Notes under the pieces: model-generated
Seen by the model: only the letters and a program-made list of their open reading frames with translations
The model's database searches: none
What the model was told of the DNA's origin: nothing
Shown: piece after piece, positions 13,482 through 22,156 of the stretch
Numbering within the stretch: position 1 is the first letter of the stretch
How the letters are laid out: each line of letters begins with the position of its first letter
Translations under genes and position numbers: made by a program
IMG/VR virus record: IMGVR_UViG_3300006805_000185
Coordinates: 1-22,382 of that record
Reading direction: 5' to 3' (one strand)
Length of the DNA: 22,382 nt
Source of the DNA: a virus

Positions 13482-14777
13482 TTACTTCTTTTTAGCTGCT
13501 GCTTTTACTGCTGCTATTCTAAGTTGTGGGAACTCTGCTTTAACTTGTGCTGGTGTAGCTGTTGGATTAGCTGCTATAAATGTATTTGCTCTAGCTTGTA
13601 GAGCTGGTGCATTCGAACCTTTAGCTGCTGCTACTTGTTTAGCAAGTATGTTAACTGCTCCTGAACGAGATGCCGCTGTCTCTGCTGCGGCTTTATCAGC
13701 GGCTGCTTTTTCTGCTGCTGTTGCTGCTGCTATACGGGCTGCTCTTTCTTCTGGAGTTTCAGTTGAAGGAGTGGTATCAATATTAAGAGAACCGCTTCCC
13801 TGTAAAGTTGCAATAGCATCGCGCAATGCATTCTCACGTGCAATAGAATCTCTCTGGAGTTCTAGTCTAGATGCAGTGTACTGCTGTTGTATTGCATTCA
13901 ACTGTGCTATCTTAGCCTGGTCTAATGCTCCTTCTTGTGCAGCTTTTTGTGCAGTCAGTGTTGCTTGTGCCAGTCTCTGTGCCATTGCTTGTTCATTTAA
14001 TCTTGACTGATTTGCTTGTGTTGAAGTTGCAGCAAGTGTTGTCAAAAGATTATTATAATTAGCTGCTCCACCTTGTGCTGCTGCCTGTGCTGCTAGCAAT
14101 CCTGGTTGGACTCTTGCTGCATCTACACCTTGTGATTGCATGTACTGAGCAATGTCATTAGATACTGGAGCTGCAGTTGCACGTGGTGCTGTGGCATAAG
14201 CGTTTTGTGGTGCACTTTCCAGGTATGATTTAAGTGCGCCGAATCCTTCATCGGTTAAACCTTGCGCTTCTCCATATCGAGTACCTAATCTACTTAAAAG
14301 ATTACCATATGTTGTATTTGCAAAACCTTCACGAGCAGCTTTTTGTTCTTCTAAAGTTGTGTTTAATGCTTCTGGAATTTGTCCACCTTCAACATTACCA
14401 AGTTGACTTTGATAATATTGCAAAGCTTGTTGTGCACCTAATCCTTTTCTTTGTTCTGCTGCGGCATCTAGTGCTATCTGTTGGTTATACTTTGCTATTT
14501 CTAAATCTAATTTATCTGATGCAGTACCAGCTTCACTAGTACGAGCAGCACCCAATGCATCATAATAAGAACTAGGTATATTGCTACCACCACCACTACC
14601 AAGGACAGCACCTGACCAATCATAAGTAGGAAGTTCAAAGTCAGCAGCTTCGTCAACACTAGGAGTACCAGCTGTTGGTGGTAGTATTGGATTGAATACA
14701 GAAGGTGCACCAATGCCTGCAGCTTTAGCTCCTGCTCGTGCACCTGGAGGTGCTGGTAAATATTTAGTAACGGCCAT
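13482..14777 (-). CDS. Ala/Gln-rich coiled-coil internal virion protein
   Basis: The start is ATG at 14777 with TAGGAC upstream. The 431 residues comprise a Pro/Gly/Ala-rich head (1-75), a long Ala/Gln helix-rich body with segments such as ALNTTLEEQKAAREGF and NEQAMAQRLAQATLTAQKAAQ, and a very Ala/Lys-rich tail (about 335-431, EERAARIAAATAAEKAAADK). The composition suits extended coiled coils, as in the internal core proteins of podoviruses. No enzymatic motif is seen. The shadow frames on the other strand result from the Ala bias. Confidence 0.6.
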   Translation of the reverse strand: MAVTKYLPAPPGARAGAKAAGIGAPSVFNPILPPTAGTPSVDEAADFELPTYDWSGAVLGSGGGSNIPSSYYDALGAARTSEAGTASDKLDLEIAKYNQQIALDAAAEQRKGLGAQQALQYYQSQLGNVEGGQIPEALNTTLEEQKAAREGFANTTYGNLLSRLGTRYGEAQGLTDEGFGALKSYLESAPQNAYATAPRATAAPVSNDIAQYMQSQGVDAARVQPGLLAAQAAAQGGAANYNNLLTTLAATSTQANQSRLNEQAMAQRLAQATLTAQKAAQEGALDQAKIAQLNAIQQQYTASRLELQRDSIARENALRDAIATLQGSGSLNIDTTPSTETPEERAARIAAATAAEKAAADKAAAETAASRSGAVNILAKQVAAAKGSNAPALQARANTFIAANPTATPAQVKAEFPQLRIAAVKAAAKKK

Positions 14778-14783
14778 CTTGTC

Positions 14784-15215
14784 CTACCTTAACTCTAATA
14801 ATGCTGCAGCATCGGCAGCTATTTGTCTTGCCTTGTTTGATTCTATATCTTTTAATGATTCTTGATAAGACTCTTGACCTTGTGTTGCGGCCAAGTCATA
14901 TCCTCTTAATTGATTAGCCAAATCACTTTGAGCATAACCTAATTGCTTAGTTCTCTCTGAGGCATAGTCACCCAAAGCTTTCTTATATACGCCTGAACGC
15001 ACACCCATGCCTTGAAGTCCACGCTGACCATAGTTGGCAGTAAGTCTTGGGACTTGTTTCTGTATACCAAAGGCTGCTTCTTGAATCTGGGTGATAGGGC
15101 GTTGACCAGCAGTCTCTGCCAAATAACGCCTGTATGTATTAAGAGCTTGTTGCTGGCCTAGGCTAGTCTGCAAGTTTCTACGCTGCTGCTCATATATTGA
15201 TGGGTCAAATGCCAT
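14784..15215 (-). CDS. Gln-rich helical virion protein, 143 residues
   Basis: ATG at 15215 follows an AGAGGT-type ribosome binding site. The product is helical and Gln/Arg/Ala-rich (YEQQRRNLQTSLGQQQALNTYRRYL), with a glycine-rich centre (YGQRGLQGMGVRSGVYKKAL). It precedes the Ala-rich protein with a 6-base gap and likely works with it in the virion. No family is recognised with confidence; the internal-virion role comes from position. Confidence 0.55.
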   Translation of the reverse strand: MAFDPSIYEQQRRNLQTSLGQQQALNTYRRYLAETAGQRPITQIQEAAFGIQKQVPRLTANYGQRGLQGMGVRSGVYKKALGDYASERTKQLGYAQSDLANQLRGYDLAATQGQESYQESLKDIESNKARQIAADAAALLELR

Positions 15216-15254
15216 TTAAATTACCTCTTATTATTATAGCGAAAATTTTTCATA

Positions 15255-15482
15255 TTACCACTTTTGTAAAGGGCAAGTTGCTAATTTTAATTTAACTTTA
15301 GCTTTCATTACACACATACACAAACCGCACTGAGTGGTTGCCTTAATAAATTCTGGGCAATCTTGACACAATGAGTATCTAGTACTTTCTTCTTCATCGC
15401 TCACGTATTCAGTCTTTGGATTTAAAAAATCCCAGGGTCTAGTTACGCCTACTCTAGCTTTATAATCCTTCCAAGCTGACAT
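15255..15482 (-). CDS. Cysteine-rich zinc-binding small protein
   Basis: ATG at 15482 is preceded by GGAGG and overlaps the upstream stop (TAATG). The 75 residues contain CQDC (39-42), CGLCMC (52-57) and Cys70 in a C-terminal module ending in CPLQKW. The pattern CxxCPEF...T.QCxxCxCxMxxKxKL...CPLxKW is one I know from short proteins in many phages of aquatic bacteria, of unknown function and probably zinc-binding. It sits among structural genes, but a virion role is not shown. Confidence 0.65.
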   Translation of the reverse strand: MSAWKDYKARVGVTRPWDFLNPKTEYVSDEEESTRYSLCQDCPEFIKATTQCGLCMCVMKAKVKLKLATCPLQKW

Positions 15483-15688
15483 TATTCCTCCGCTAACTTA
15501 AATTCTTTGCCGTCCCATATTACACCAAGATTTAAGCTAAAAGCTTGTTCTTTAGTAATTGGAATTATTGTTGGATTTGAACTCATGCCTGCAATTAAAG
15601 CTGGCATGTTATATGAAACTCCTACAGCTCCAGTATACTCCCCATCTACAACAGCTGCAAAATAACTAAATTGTAATTCTTCATTCAT
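15482..15688 (-). CDS. Hypothetical 68-residue protein
   Basis: ATG at 15688 with AAGGAAAA upstream. The protein is small and mixed alpha/beta in appearance, with FAAVVDGEYTGAVGVSYNMPALIAG and a C-terminal VIWDGKEFKLAEE. There is no signal peptide. It is translationally coupled to the cysteine-rich protein (TAATG at 15482-15484). It may be a tail-associated chaperone or small virion part; nothing in the sequence decides. Confidence 0.55.
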   Translation of the reverse strand: MNEELQFSYFAAVVDGEYTGAVGVSYNMPALIAGMSSNPTIIPITKEQAFSLNLGVIWDGKEFKLAEE

Positions 15689-15714
15689 TATATTTTCCTT
15701 CTATTGTTTTAACT

Positions 15715-16554
15715 TTAACACACACAGCCATAGGCAGGATATGTGCATGGGTCAAGTGGATTTGAACAGTATCCAGAATTCACAAATCCCCAGCCAGGAC
15801 CCCAATATATAGTTGTTGGACAACTACAACCACTGCAACCGGGAGGACCGCAACTGCCATCATAAGATGTGCCATAGCGTGCCCATAAACGAGATGGTGG
15901 ACAACATTGACTATCGCTTACTGCAACACCTACACAATATGTGCAAGGAGGTGGCGGTTCATAACCACAACCAGTGTAATTGGCTATATATACTGCGTCA
16001 TACGTTCCACAGGAACCGTTAGTATATGAACGCATCAAATCAAAACCTGAACAAAATTGATTGTTTGTCCATTGTCCAGCTGGAGGGCATGTTGGAGGAG
16101 GAGGTGGAGGGTCATAACCACATTGTCCAGCTACTTGACCTTGTGATACTGAAGTCGTTCCGCAACTTCCATCAGTATAATTCCAATATAAAGTTGTTCC
16201 ACTACAGAATGAACCTACATATTGTCCTGCTGGAGGACAAACTGGTGGAGAAAATGGAGTAACTGCATTTGATGCTGCTGAAGAAGCAGATTGAATTCCA
16301 TAGTCAGTTAAACCATATATTGTAAAAGTATAAGATGTTCCATTTGTTAAACCTGTAACGACAATTGGAGAAGCAGCTGATGTTGCGGTAAATCCACCTG
16401 GTGATGAAGTAGCAATATAATTTATTCCACCTTTACCAGTATAAGTTGGTGGAGTAAATGTAATACTAGCTATAGTGTTTCCAGCCGTGGCAGTACCAAT
16501 CGTTGGTGCGCCAACGGTGTCACCGCTACCATCTAGAATTCCAATGATTGGCAT
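15715..16554 (-). CDS. Fibronectin type III plus cysteine-rich repeat tail protein
   Basis: The frame extends to 16584, but ATG 16554 (279 residues) overlaps the upstream stop as TAATG and is preferred. Residues about 15-100 form one fibronectin type III-like domain (GNTIASITFTPPTYTG, then IVVTGLTNGTSYTFTIYGLT, then SAASNAVTP). From 104 onward come cysteine-rich modules separated by Pro runs: CPPAGQ...FCSG...TDGSCGT...CGY (106-147), a second copy (156-198), and a diverged third (204-246) plus a tail. There are 20 cysteines after residue 105. FN3 domains and repeats of this sort are typical of phage surface or fibre proteins that touch the host. Host adhesion is an inference. Confidence 0.6.
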   Translation of the reverse strand: MPIIGILDGSGDTVGAPTIGTATAGNTIASITFTPPTYTGKGGINYIATSSPGGFTATSAASPIVVTGLTNGTSYTFTIYGLTDYGIQSASSAASNAVTPFSPPVCPPAGQYVGSFCSGTTLYWNYTDGSCGTTSVSQGQVAGQCGYDPPPPPPTCPPAGQWTNNQFCSGFDLMRSYTNGSCGTYDAVYIANYTGCGYEPPPPCTYCVGVAVSDSQCCPPSRLWARYGTSYDGSCGPPGCSGCSCPTTIYWGPGWGFVNSGYCSNPLDPCTYPAYGCVC

Positions 16555-17192
16555 TAAGAACTCAAGTCTCCTAGAGCAACCCAAATATTTGCAGCTCTCT
16601 TAATTAAAGTAGCAGCAGTCCATTGTCCACGAGTCTTTACTCCAGGGTTACCGTTTAAAGTAACACCAGCAGTAGGAACAAATGTTAATTGACCAGTACC
16701 TGTTTGGACAACAGTAATCTGCGTACCAATTGGAAATGCTACAGAAGACTCTAAAGGAATAGTTACGTTAACTGCAGTTGCTGATAAAACTTCAACAATT
16801 TTTCCATCATCTGCTAATACTAAAGTGTAAGCAGTGGTTTGATTATTTGTTGCAATATGATAAACAACGTTTCCAACTACTGAAACGCTAGCACCAACTG
16901 TAACGCTGCCAGATACAGCAAGAGATGTTGCGCTTGCCACTCCCAAGACTGGTGTAGTAAGTGTTAATGATGCAGCTAGTTTTACTGAGGTTACGTTGCC
17001 ATCAGCAATCAATGCCGTAGTAATAGCTTGACCAGCAATGGATGCTGTTCCTATCGCTCCGTTATCAAAGTTTGAACCAGCAGACAAACCATTGGAAAAG
17101 TTTGTTATTGCAGTGTTGTTTGAATTGTGCTGTGCAGCAACAATCGGTTGACCATTTTGAAAGTTTGGAAATGGTATTGTAAGTGTAGCCAT
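16554..17192 (-). CDS. Tail fibre-like structural protein
   Basis: ATG at 17192 has AGGAG upstream. The N-terminus FPNFQNGQPIVAAQHNSNNTAITNFSNGL resembles the start of many phage fibre or appendage proteins. The middle is Ser/Thr/Val/Gly-rich beta repeat (about 45-110). The C-terminal domain (about 110-212) contains YTLVLADDGKIVEV, VTIP, GTQITVVQTGTGQLTF and RGQWTAATLIKR, a beta-rich tip domain widespread in phage fibres. It probably attaches to the nozzle encoded just upstream and carries or assists the FN3/Cys-repeat protein, to which it is coupled by TAATG. Confidence 0.65.
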   Translation of the reverse strand: MATLTIPFPNFQNGQPIVAAQHNSNNTAITNFSNGLSAGSNFDNGAIGTASIAGQAITTALIADGNVTSVKLAASLTLTTPVLGVASATSLAVSGSVTVGASVSVVGNVVYHIATNNQTTAYTLVLADDGKIVEVLSATAVNVTIPLESSVAFPIGTQITVVQTGTGQLTFVPTAGVTLNGNPGVKTRGQWTAATLIKRAANIWVALGDLSS

Positions 17193-17194
17193 TG

Positions 17195-18967
17195 TTAAGT
17201 ACTCCTAATTTTTCTTCTCTTAAATTTATAAGCGATTGAATTTAATCCCCAGGCTCTTCCTGGAAAAACTGTTGCATCTGTTATATCATCTGGACCCATG
17301 AACTCTAACTGTACTGCAAATCCTCTGCCTAAAGGAGCAATACCTTTTCTTTTAATTACTGCTCCACCAGTATTGAAACCGTATTCTGCAGTACCATAAA
17401 CACCACCAGAACCATCTATCGAATAAGTTCCACCACCAGAAGTAGCATTTAAAGTAATTGTTCTTGTTCCGCCGAGTTGATTTGTTTCATCAAAGTTTTT
17501 ATAACGATTTAATCTTATTGCTGTAGCCGATGTTACATCTTTAAACACAAAGTATGGACGAATAAAAGTTTTTAATTGAACATATGCTTTATCATCAAAC
17601 CATGATGTACGATAATAAGATTTAAATCTTCCGCTCAATGATGGTGTTGCACCAACAATAACATCGTCATCAGTATTTGCATAATCATCTACAAAGTATA
17701 CGTAAGGAAAATCATCATCTGGATGAATCATTAAATAATAAGGTTGGTCATCTGCAGTGCGCCAGTCACAACCAGATACTAAACCAAATCCAGGAATGAC
17801 AGTTGGAGTTGCATCATCTGATAACATAGGTGCAGACTGGAACATGGTGTATGCACCTGTTCTACCAATGGTAGCATCATATATTAAATTAACAGTTGCA
17901 TATGCTGGTGGATTACCCTGTTGTGGTGTAGCATATGGCAATGACACCCATACTCTGTTGCGTATAAAGGATAAAGTTATTTTATCAGTGTTCTGTGCAT
18001 TAACTTCATTGTTAATAATGATTGGTCTTATGCGTTCAAAGATATCTTGTATGCCATTACGATTATAGAAATATAATCCTTGCGGCCAGTCGAAGAAATA
18101 AACTCCACCATTACCAGCAACAGCTTGTTGTGGTGTATCAACACCAAGGTTAGTTGAAACTTCTACTAACTGAAATGAGTCCGCGTCATAGCCCATAAGC
18201 AAATAAATAGCTTTAGGTTTGAATATCATTAGCTGACCATCAACTATTTTAATTGCACGTATACCTTCTCCACCTGCAATAATGTCTATGTAGTCATCTT
18301 GAAACCAGTTCTCTGGTGAGCTTTCATGTGACCAACGGAGTCTATTAGGATATGCAGTTAATGTTGGAGTTGCATCACTATTATATTCTTTTGTATTAGC
18401 TACAAATAATTTATTAGCATGAGCTACTGTATGTTCTGCACGTGGCATAAAGCCACCAACTGGCAATTGGTATGGTTGCCATGTAGGGCCAGATGCAGTA
18501 AGTGGAGTTGCATATGTATCGCCAACATTCCACTTATACATATTTGCTGCATCTCTACCAAGAGCAACATACAAAGTATCTTCCCATTGAGTCATGCCTG
18601 CGCCATTAATAGACTTAACTGCTAATGGAGTTAACGACGCACTATTTAAATAACTGAAGTTGCCACCAGAAGAAACATAAACTCTTCCATCATATGAACC
18701 AGTTGTTTGATAACCAGTTGTTAACATGATTTGTGGTGCGGCAGGATACTTATAATTATATAATCCTTTTGGATTCCATGTTCCAGTAAATGCTATTGGA
18801 CTAGGGTTTTTTATTTGATAGCCGGCACGAGAGAACACACCACCACGTGGGTCAATCTCAACATTGAGCATCTCAGGTGATTCATTTGGTGCTAACTGAA
18901 ATTGGTCAGCACGAAAGTTAAGTCCACCAGTAAAGTCAAATAACTGTTGAACTGCAATTTGAGCCAT
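17195..18967 (-). CDS. Tail nozzle protein (T7 gp12-like)
   Basis: The 590-residue beta-rich protein has the opening FTGGLNFRADQFQLAPNESPEMLNVEIDPRGGVFSRAGY, a conserved start in podovirus nozzle proteins, then blades such as WEDTLYVALG, ANKLFVANTKEY, QLMIFKPKAIYLLMGY and GGVYFFDWPQGLYFYN that suggest a beta-propeller body. It starts three bases after the adaptor gene, in the same order as T7 genes 11 and 12. In that family six copies form the tip of the short tail through which DNA passes. The ribosome binding site is weak, so coupling to the adaptor gene is probable. Confidence 0.7.
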   Translation of the reverse strand: MAQIAVQQLFDFTGGLNFRADQFQLAPNESPEMLNVEIDPRGGVFSRAGYQIKNPSPIAFTGTWNPKGLYNYKYPAAPQIMLTTGYQTTGSYDGRVYVSSGGNFSYLNSASLTPLAVKSINGAGMTQWEDTLYVALGRDAANMYKWNVGDTYATPLTASGPTWQPYQLPVGGFMPRAEHTVAHANKLFVANTKEYNSDATPTLTAYPNRLRWSHESSPENWFQDDYIDIIAGGEGIRAIKIVDGQLMIFKPKAIYLLMGYDADSFQLVEVSTNLGVDTPQQAVAGNGGVYFFDWPQGLYFYNRNGIQDIFERIRPIIINNEVNAQNTDKITLSFIRNRVWVSLPYATPQQGNPPAYATVNLIYDATIGRTGAYTMFQSAPMLSDDATPTVIPGFGLVSGCDWRTADDQPYYLMIHPDDDFPYVYFVDDYANTDDDVIVGATPSLSGRFKSYYRTSWFDDKAYVQLKTFIRPYFVFKDVTSATAIRLNRYKNFDETNQLGGTRTITLNATSGGGTYSIDGSGGVYGTAEYGFNTGGAVIKRKGIAPLGRGFAVQLEFMGPDDITDATVFPGRAWGLNSIAYKFKRRKIRST

Positions 18968-18970
18968 TGT

Positions 18971-19846
18971 TTACCAGGCCACCGCACTAGGAACAGATGT
19001 AGAACTTGGTAAGACACGAATACCTGGAACATTCAACCCATAACCAATTCCAGATAGTTGTAATCCACCAGAGTAAATCAATGGTTGGTTACCATTAGGT
19101 GCCGTCAGATAATCTTGGTAGTTCTTTAGGTTAGTAATAAATTGTTCTCTATAAACTCTTGCCATTTCTGCATCTTCTTGGAATTGATAGATGCGTGACA
19201 TGGTATAGGTCATTAGACATGCTTGTAATTCAAGGTCTAAGTCTACATAGTTTAATGATTCTGAGTTAGTTGAATCTAATAGCCAGTTATAATTTGGCTC
19301 ACGATATCCTCTAAGATAAAGCGTATACAATTGATTTGGGCGCGGCCATAGATATAGTGAGTTAGACCATAGAGAAAAATATGCTGGAATGCCAGGTTGG
19401 TTGTTGGAACCTACCCACCATCTTTCACCTTGGTCTTGACTAATATAAATTAATTCATTACCAAAATTATTATATTGGTCTGTGCCTTGAATTGATACAA
19501 CATTTATCAATTCTTTTATTTCAAATAAATTAACAATTGCACCTATCGTTACATAGGGGGATGGTGCATATGCTGCATAAAGGACAAATACTGATTGGTT
19601 ACCAGTGATAATTCCGCTTCCATCATTAGTAGTCGTGTCTATTGTAGATGAATAACTTGCCTCAAACCAAGGCCAACGAGTATCGGCATCTACAATTGTT
19701 TGAAAACCTTCTTTAAGATATTGCAGCACTAGGTCTTGGTTAATATCATCAACATCAGTATCATATCCAATTTGTAATTGAGACATGTCCTCAAGTAAAC
19801 TAATAAGCCAATAAGAGTTTAAACCACCTGTTGGGTCTAGTGCCAT
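18971..19846 (-). CDS. Head-tail adaptor (T7 gp11 / P22 gp4-like)
   Basis: ATG at 19846 with AGGA upstream. The 291-residue protein has an N-terminal helical part (LLEDMSQLQIGYDTDVDDINQDLVLQYLKEGFQTIV) followed by DTRWPWFEASYS, a beta-rich centre with FSLWSNSLYLWPRPNQLYTLYLRGYREP, and C-terminal helices with LQACLMTYTMSRIYQFQEDAEMARVYREQF. This is the usual pattern of podovirus adaptors: an N-terminal helix bundle touching the portal and a conserved 'W-P-P...L.yr' strand. It lies between capsid and nozzle genes as expected. Twelve copies form a ring under the portal in relatives. Confidence 0.7.
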   Translation of the reverse strand: MALDPTGGLNSYWLISLLEDMSQLQIGYDTDVDDINQDLVLQYLKEGFQTIVDADTRWPWFEASYSSTIDTTTNDGSGIITGNQSVFVLYAAYAPSPYVTIGAIVNLFEIKELINVVSIQGTDQYNNFGNELIYISQDQGERWWVGSNNQPGIPAYFSLWSNSLYLWPRPNQLYTLYLRGYREPNYNWLLDSTNSESLNYVDLDLELQACLMTYTMSRIYQFQEDAEMARVYREQFITNLKNYQDYLTAPNGNQPLIYSGGLQLSGIGYGLNVPGIRVLPSSTSVPSAVAW

Positions 19847-19855
19847 GTTATATTC

Positions 19856-20137
19856 CTATTCTTTAGACTTTGCTGCTTTAGCCTGTTGATTTAAATGGCC
19901 AATACAGAATTCGGTTTTTCTAGCTTGCGGTGCTCTACATCTTTCTTGCTTCATTTCATTCCAGTGTGTGCAGGTTGGCACTGGGGGAATGTATTCTACG
20001 CCAGATGGTGGAGCAAGTTCAGTATTAGATTGCACAAAGTTAGGCTTAACGCCTGCTACATCTTGTCCAGACTTTGGTGAATTATACATCTCACAGTTTG
20101 CTGGAACTTGGCTTGTAAATACTGGCTGTCTTGTCAT
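19856..20137 (-). CDS. Small putative zinc-binding protein
   Basis: The frame is open up to 20248, but the first 37 residues there run through the terminator hairpin. ATG 20137, with an AAGGA-type site upstream, is the likely start (93 residues, MTRQPVF). The C-terminal part has CTHW...ERCRAP...EFCIGH, a C/H-rich cluster like short 'CRAP...FCxxH' zinc knuckles found in many bacterial and phage proteins. The N-terminal half is Pro/Ser/Asn-rich and probably unstructured. It lies between capsid and adaptor genes; its role is unknown. Confidence 0.6.
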   Translation of the reverse strand: MTRQPVFTSQVPANCEMYNSPKSGQDVAGVKPNFVQSNTELAPPSGVEYIPPVPTCTHWNEMKQERCRAPQARKTEFCIGHLNQQAKAAKSKE

Positions 20138-20204
20138 ATGTTTATTATCCTTCGTGATAATTTGTTCTCTATGTATTGTACAAATTTTTTCATTTAAAAG
20201 GAAA

Positions 20205-20264
20205 TAGCTGGCACTAAGAGGGTTGCCCGAAGGATGACAACCTTTCAACTCTTAGCACCAGCTA
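20205..20264 (-). terminator. Long hairpin terminator after the major capsid gene
   Basis: On the minus strand TAGCTGG pairs with CCAGCTA, CTAAGAG with CTCTTAG and GGTTG with CAACC, with small internal loops (19 bp in three blocks, 20205-20264). It is followed in the transcription direction by TTTCCTTTT (about 20204-20196). This is a good intrinsic, probably partial, terminator directly downstream of the capsid gene. Confidence 0.7.
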
Positions 20265-20297
20265 AACCTATTTAACTAGCCGAAGCTAATTAATTTA

Positions 20298-21278
20298 TTA
20301 TGCGTCAGCTGACAAGTAGCCCTGACGTGAACGGTTGGAGCAAGTAAGCTGTCCGTAGGCCAATACGATGGCGTAACGAGCATCTTTTTGTGCAACTGTA
20401 CCCTGTTGGAATGGCGTTGTAGTCCACCAATGTCCGTTCATACCAGTAAGCTTGAGGTACTTCGAGTTAAGGAAGTACATCGAGGCATTGGATACCTGGT
20501 TACCTGGCATTGCAAGGTCAAACACAACTGGTGTCTGCTTGAACATCAAGTTTTGGAATCCAGCATTAGCCTTAGCTACGTCCTGGTAACGAACGTTTGG
20601 TGTCAACAGTGACTCATACTTGCTGAACAACTGCTCAGTGGTGATGATAAGGTCTGGAGTATCATTACCCTTCGATGCGTTGTTGTAGGTATTTGCCATG
20701 TTAACTAAGCTCAAAGTTGCACCTTGAATGCCTGCCTGAATGGTTGGGTTCCACCATGAACTGGTTGCTGCGTCGATACCACCGATTGCAGTGTTCAATG
20801 AACCAGCGAATCCGCCGATACCGTTGAACTCTTTTGCGGTGCCACCAGTACCGTCATTGGAGCTAAGAAGCTGACCGTTGACAAGTGACTTAATCGACAT
20901 TTCTGCCTGCATGATTTTAGCATTCAACAACTTGATGATTGCTTCTGTTCCACGGTTCTGTGCTTCTTCGATACCGCTAATTGCGATGGATGCAGCGATT
21001 TGCTTCCAGTCGTAAATAGCAGACGTGATGCCGTCTTGTGGGGTAAGAGCAATGTTGTCATAGCCCGAGTAGGATGCAGCGGTTGAGTTCTCTTCATAGA
21101 GCACTGGCTCTACGATTTGAGTTCCGCCTTCTTCCATAACAACTCTTCCACCTGAATTTAGGTGGTTCAAGAGCACGAGGTCCTTGAAGATGTTGTCAAC
21201 CAGCGTTGGCTGGTAGTTTTGTAGTGTCGTAGAAAACAGTGCATTGTAGTCTACAGACTGCACGTTTGGTGAAGTCAT
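20298..21278 (-). CDS. Major capsid protein
   Basis: ATG at 21278 is preceded by AAGGAGAA at good spacing. The 326-residue product directly follows the scaffold gene and is followed by a terminator hairpin, as capsid genes usually are. Features include the N-terminal arm (YNALFSTTLQNYQPTLVDNIF), GGTQIVEPVLYE (E-loop-like strand), YDWKQIAASIAISGIEEAQNRG (long spine-helix region near 90-112) and IITTEQLFSKYESLLTPNVRY in the axial-domain region, consistent with an HK97 fold. Codons are visibly more C-ending than in neighbouring genes (for example ACC, GGC, TTC, AAC), as expected for the most highly expressed protein. The fold call is inferred from pattern and context. Confidence 0.8.
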   Translation of the reverse strand: MTSPNVQSVDYNALFSTTLQNYQPTLVDNIFKDLVLLNHLNSGGRVVMEEGGTQIVEPVLYEENSTAASYSGYDNIALTPQDGITSAIYDWKQIAASIAISGIEEAQNRGTEAIIKLLNAKIMQAEMSIKSLVNGQLLSSNDGTGGTAKEFNGIGGFAGSLNTAIGGIDAATSSWWNPTIQAGIQGATLSLVNMANTYNNASKGNDTPDLIITTEQLFSKYESLLTPNVRYQDVAKANAGFQNLMFKQTPVVFDLAMPGNQVSNASMYFLNSKYLKLTGMNGHWWTTTPFQQGTVAQKDARYAIVLAYGQLTCSNRSRQGYLSADA

Positions 21279-21310
21279 TTTATTTTCTCCTTATAATGTT
21301 AGTGTTTTGG

Positions 21311-22096
21311 TTAAAGCCCCAAGCCTTTTTTGGCTTGTTCAAAGGCTTCAAATACTGTTTTAGGTGCAGTAGTTGCGGTTTGACTTCCACCCTTAGAAGA
21401 TGTGCCTGTGGAAACAATTGTTGCCGAACGCTTAGCTTGAACTCTAGCTTGCTCGTCTGCCAGTTTCTTGCTGGATTCCGAAGCTTTAGAATAAACTTTA
21501 TCAAAAGCAATCTGTTTAAAGACTGCTTCTAAGTCTGTCATTCCTGTTGCTATAGCTTTTGCTACAACTTCATCTGGATTAAAATCTTCACCGTACTTGC
21601 TTTGTAATTTATCGATAGTTCTAGTTAACTCATCCATAGCTTTTGATTGCTCGAAAGCTGCAATGCGTTGCTCTAACTGTCGCATTTGCTTTTCAGCTGG
21701 GTCCAACCATTCGTCTTCTTCAACTATTGGTTGAGCTGTACCCACACCGTAGTGCTGCTGTAAAGCCTGCAAGGTGCCTGCTGGGTCTTCTTGCAACGAT
21801 TGTGCAAGAGTAGCAGCAAATTCAACTTGCTTTCTTTGTTCGCTAAGTTCCTGTGTCTTACGGGTATAATCCGCTTGACGCTGGTACCCAGCTAGAGCCT
21901 CTTGTAATGGTACTTGTACCTCTTGACCATCTACTTGCAGTTTAACAAACTTGTCGTTATACTGTGTAAAGTCAAATAACTCTGGCTCTTCTATTACGCT
22001 TGCTTCGCCTAATTCCTCGACTTGTCCATCTTCGATAATGGGGTCGATTACTTCAGTACTAGCACTAGCATCATTATTTATTTCTTCATTACTCAT
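21311..22096 (-). CDS. Scaffolding protein
   Basis: The 261-residue product is acidic at the N-terminus (EEINNDASASTEVIDPIIED) and has the conserved scaffold segment VKLQVDGQEVQVPLQEAL-AGYQRQADYTRKTQEL (about 51-84), then long charged helices (EKQMRQLEQRIAAFEQSKAMDELTRTIDKL) and a basic/Ser/Thr-rich C-terminus likely to contact the capsid protein. This is the standard architecture of capsid assembly scaffolds in tailed phages. It lies directly upstream of the capsid gene with a 32-base gap. The ribosome binding site is AAGGATGG. Confidence 0.8.
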   Translation of the reverse strand: MSNEEINNDASASTEVIDPIIEDGQVEELGEASVIEEPELFDFTQYNDKFVKLQVDGQEVQVPLQEALAGYQRQADYTRKTQELSEQRKQVEFAATLAQSLQEDPAGTLQALQQHYGVGTAQPIVEEDEWLDPAEKQMRQLEQRIAAFEQSKAMDELTRTIDKLQSKYGEDFNPDEVVAKAIATGMTDLEAVFKQIAFDKVYSKASESSKKLADEQARVQAKRSATIVSTGTSSKGGSQTATTAPKTVFEAFEQAKKGLGL

Positions 22097-22132
22097 TTGG
22101 AGTCCATCCTTCTAGTTGGTTGTTCCTATATG

Positions 22133-22152
22133 TATGTAAAGTTTTTTACATA
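22133..22152 (-). promoter_or_regulatory. Small AT-rich hairpin between scaffold and upstream gene
   Basis: TATGTAAA (22133-22140) pairs with TTTACATA (22145-22152) around a four-base loop, a perfect 8-bp stem with no T tract on the minus strand. It may mark mRNA processing or be accidental. Confidence 0.3.
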
Positions 22153-22156
22153 AACC

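Noticed and set aside
13648-14010. Plus-strand Ala/Ser-rich ORF of 120 residues
   Set aside because: It is antisense to the Ala-rich internal virion gene; repeated GCN codons leave the other strand open.
14234-14743. Leu/Tyr/His-rich ORFs on both strands within the Ala-rich gene
   Set aside because: Composition is a frame artefact of the real gene at 13482-14777, and no ribosome binding sites fit.
15813-16262. Plus-strand ORFs rich in His, Asn and Cys
   Set aside because: They are shadows of the cysteine-rich repeat protein on the minus strand.
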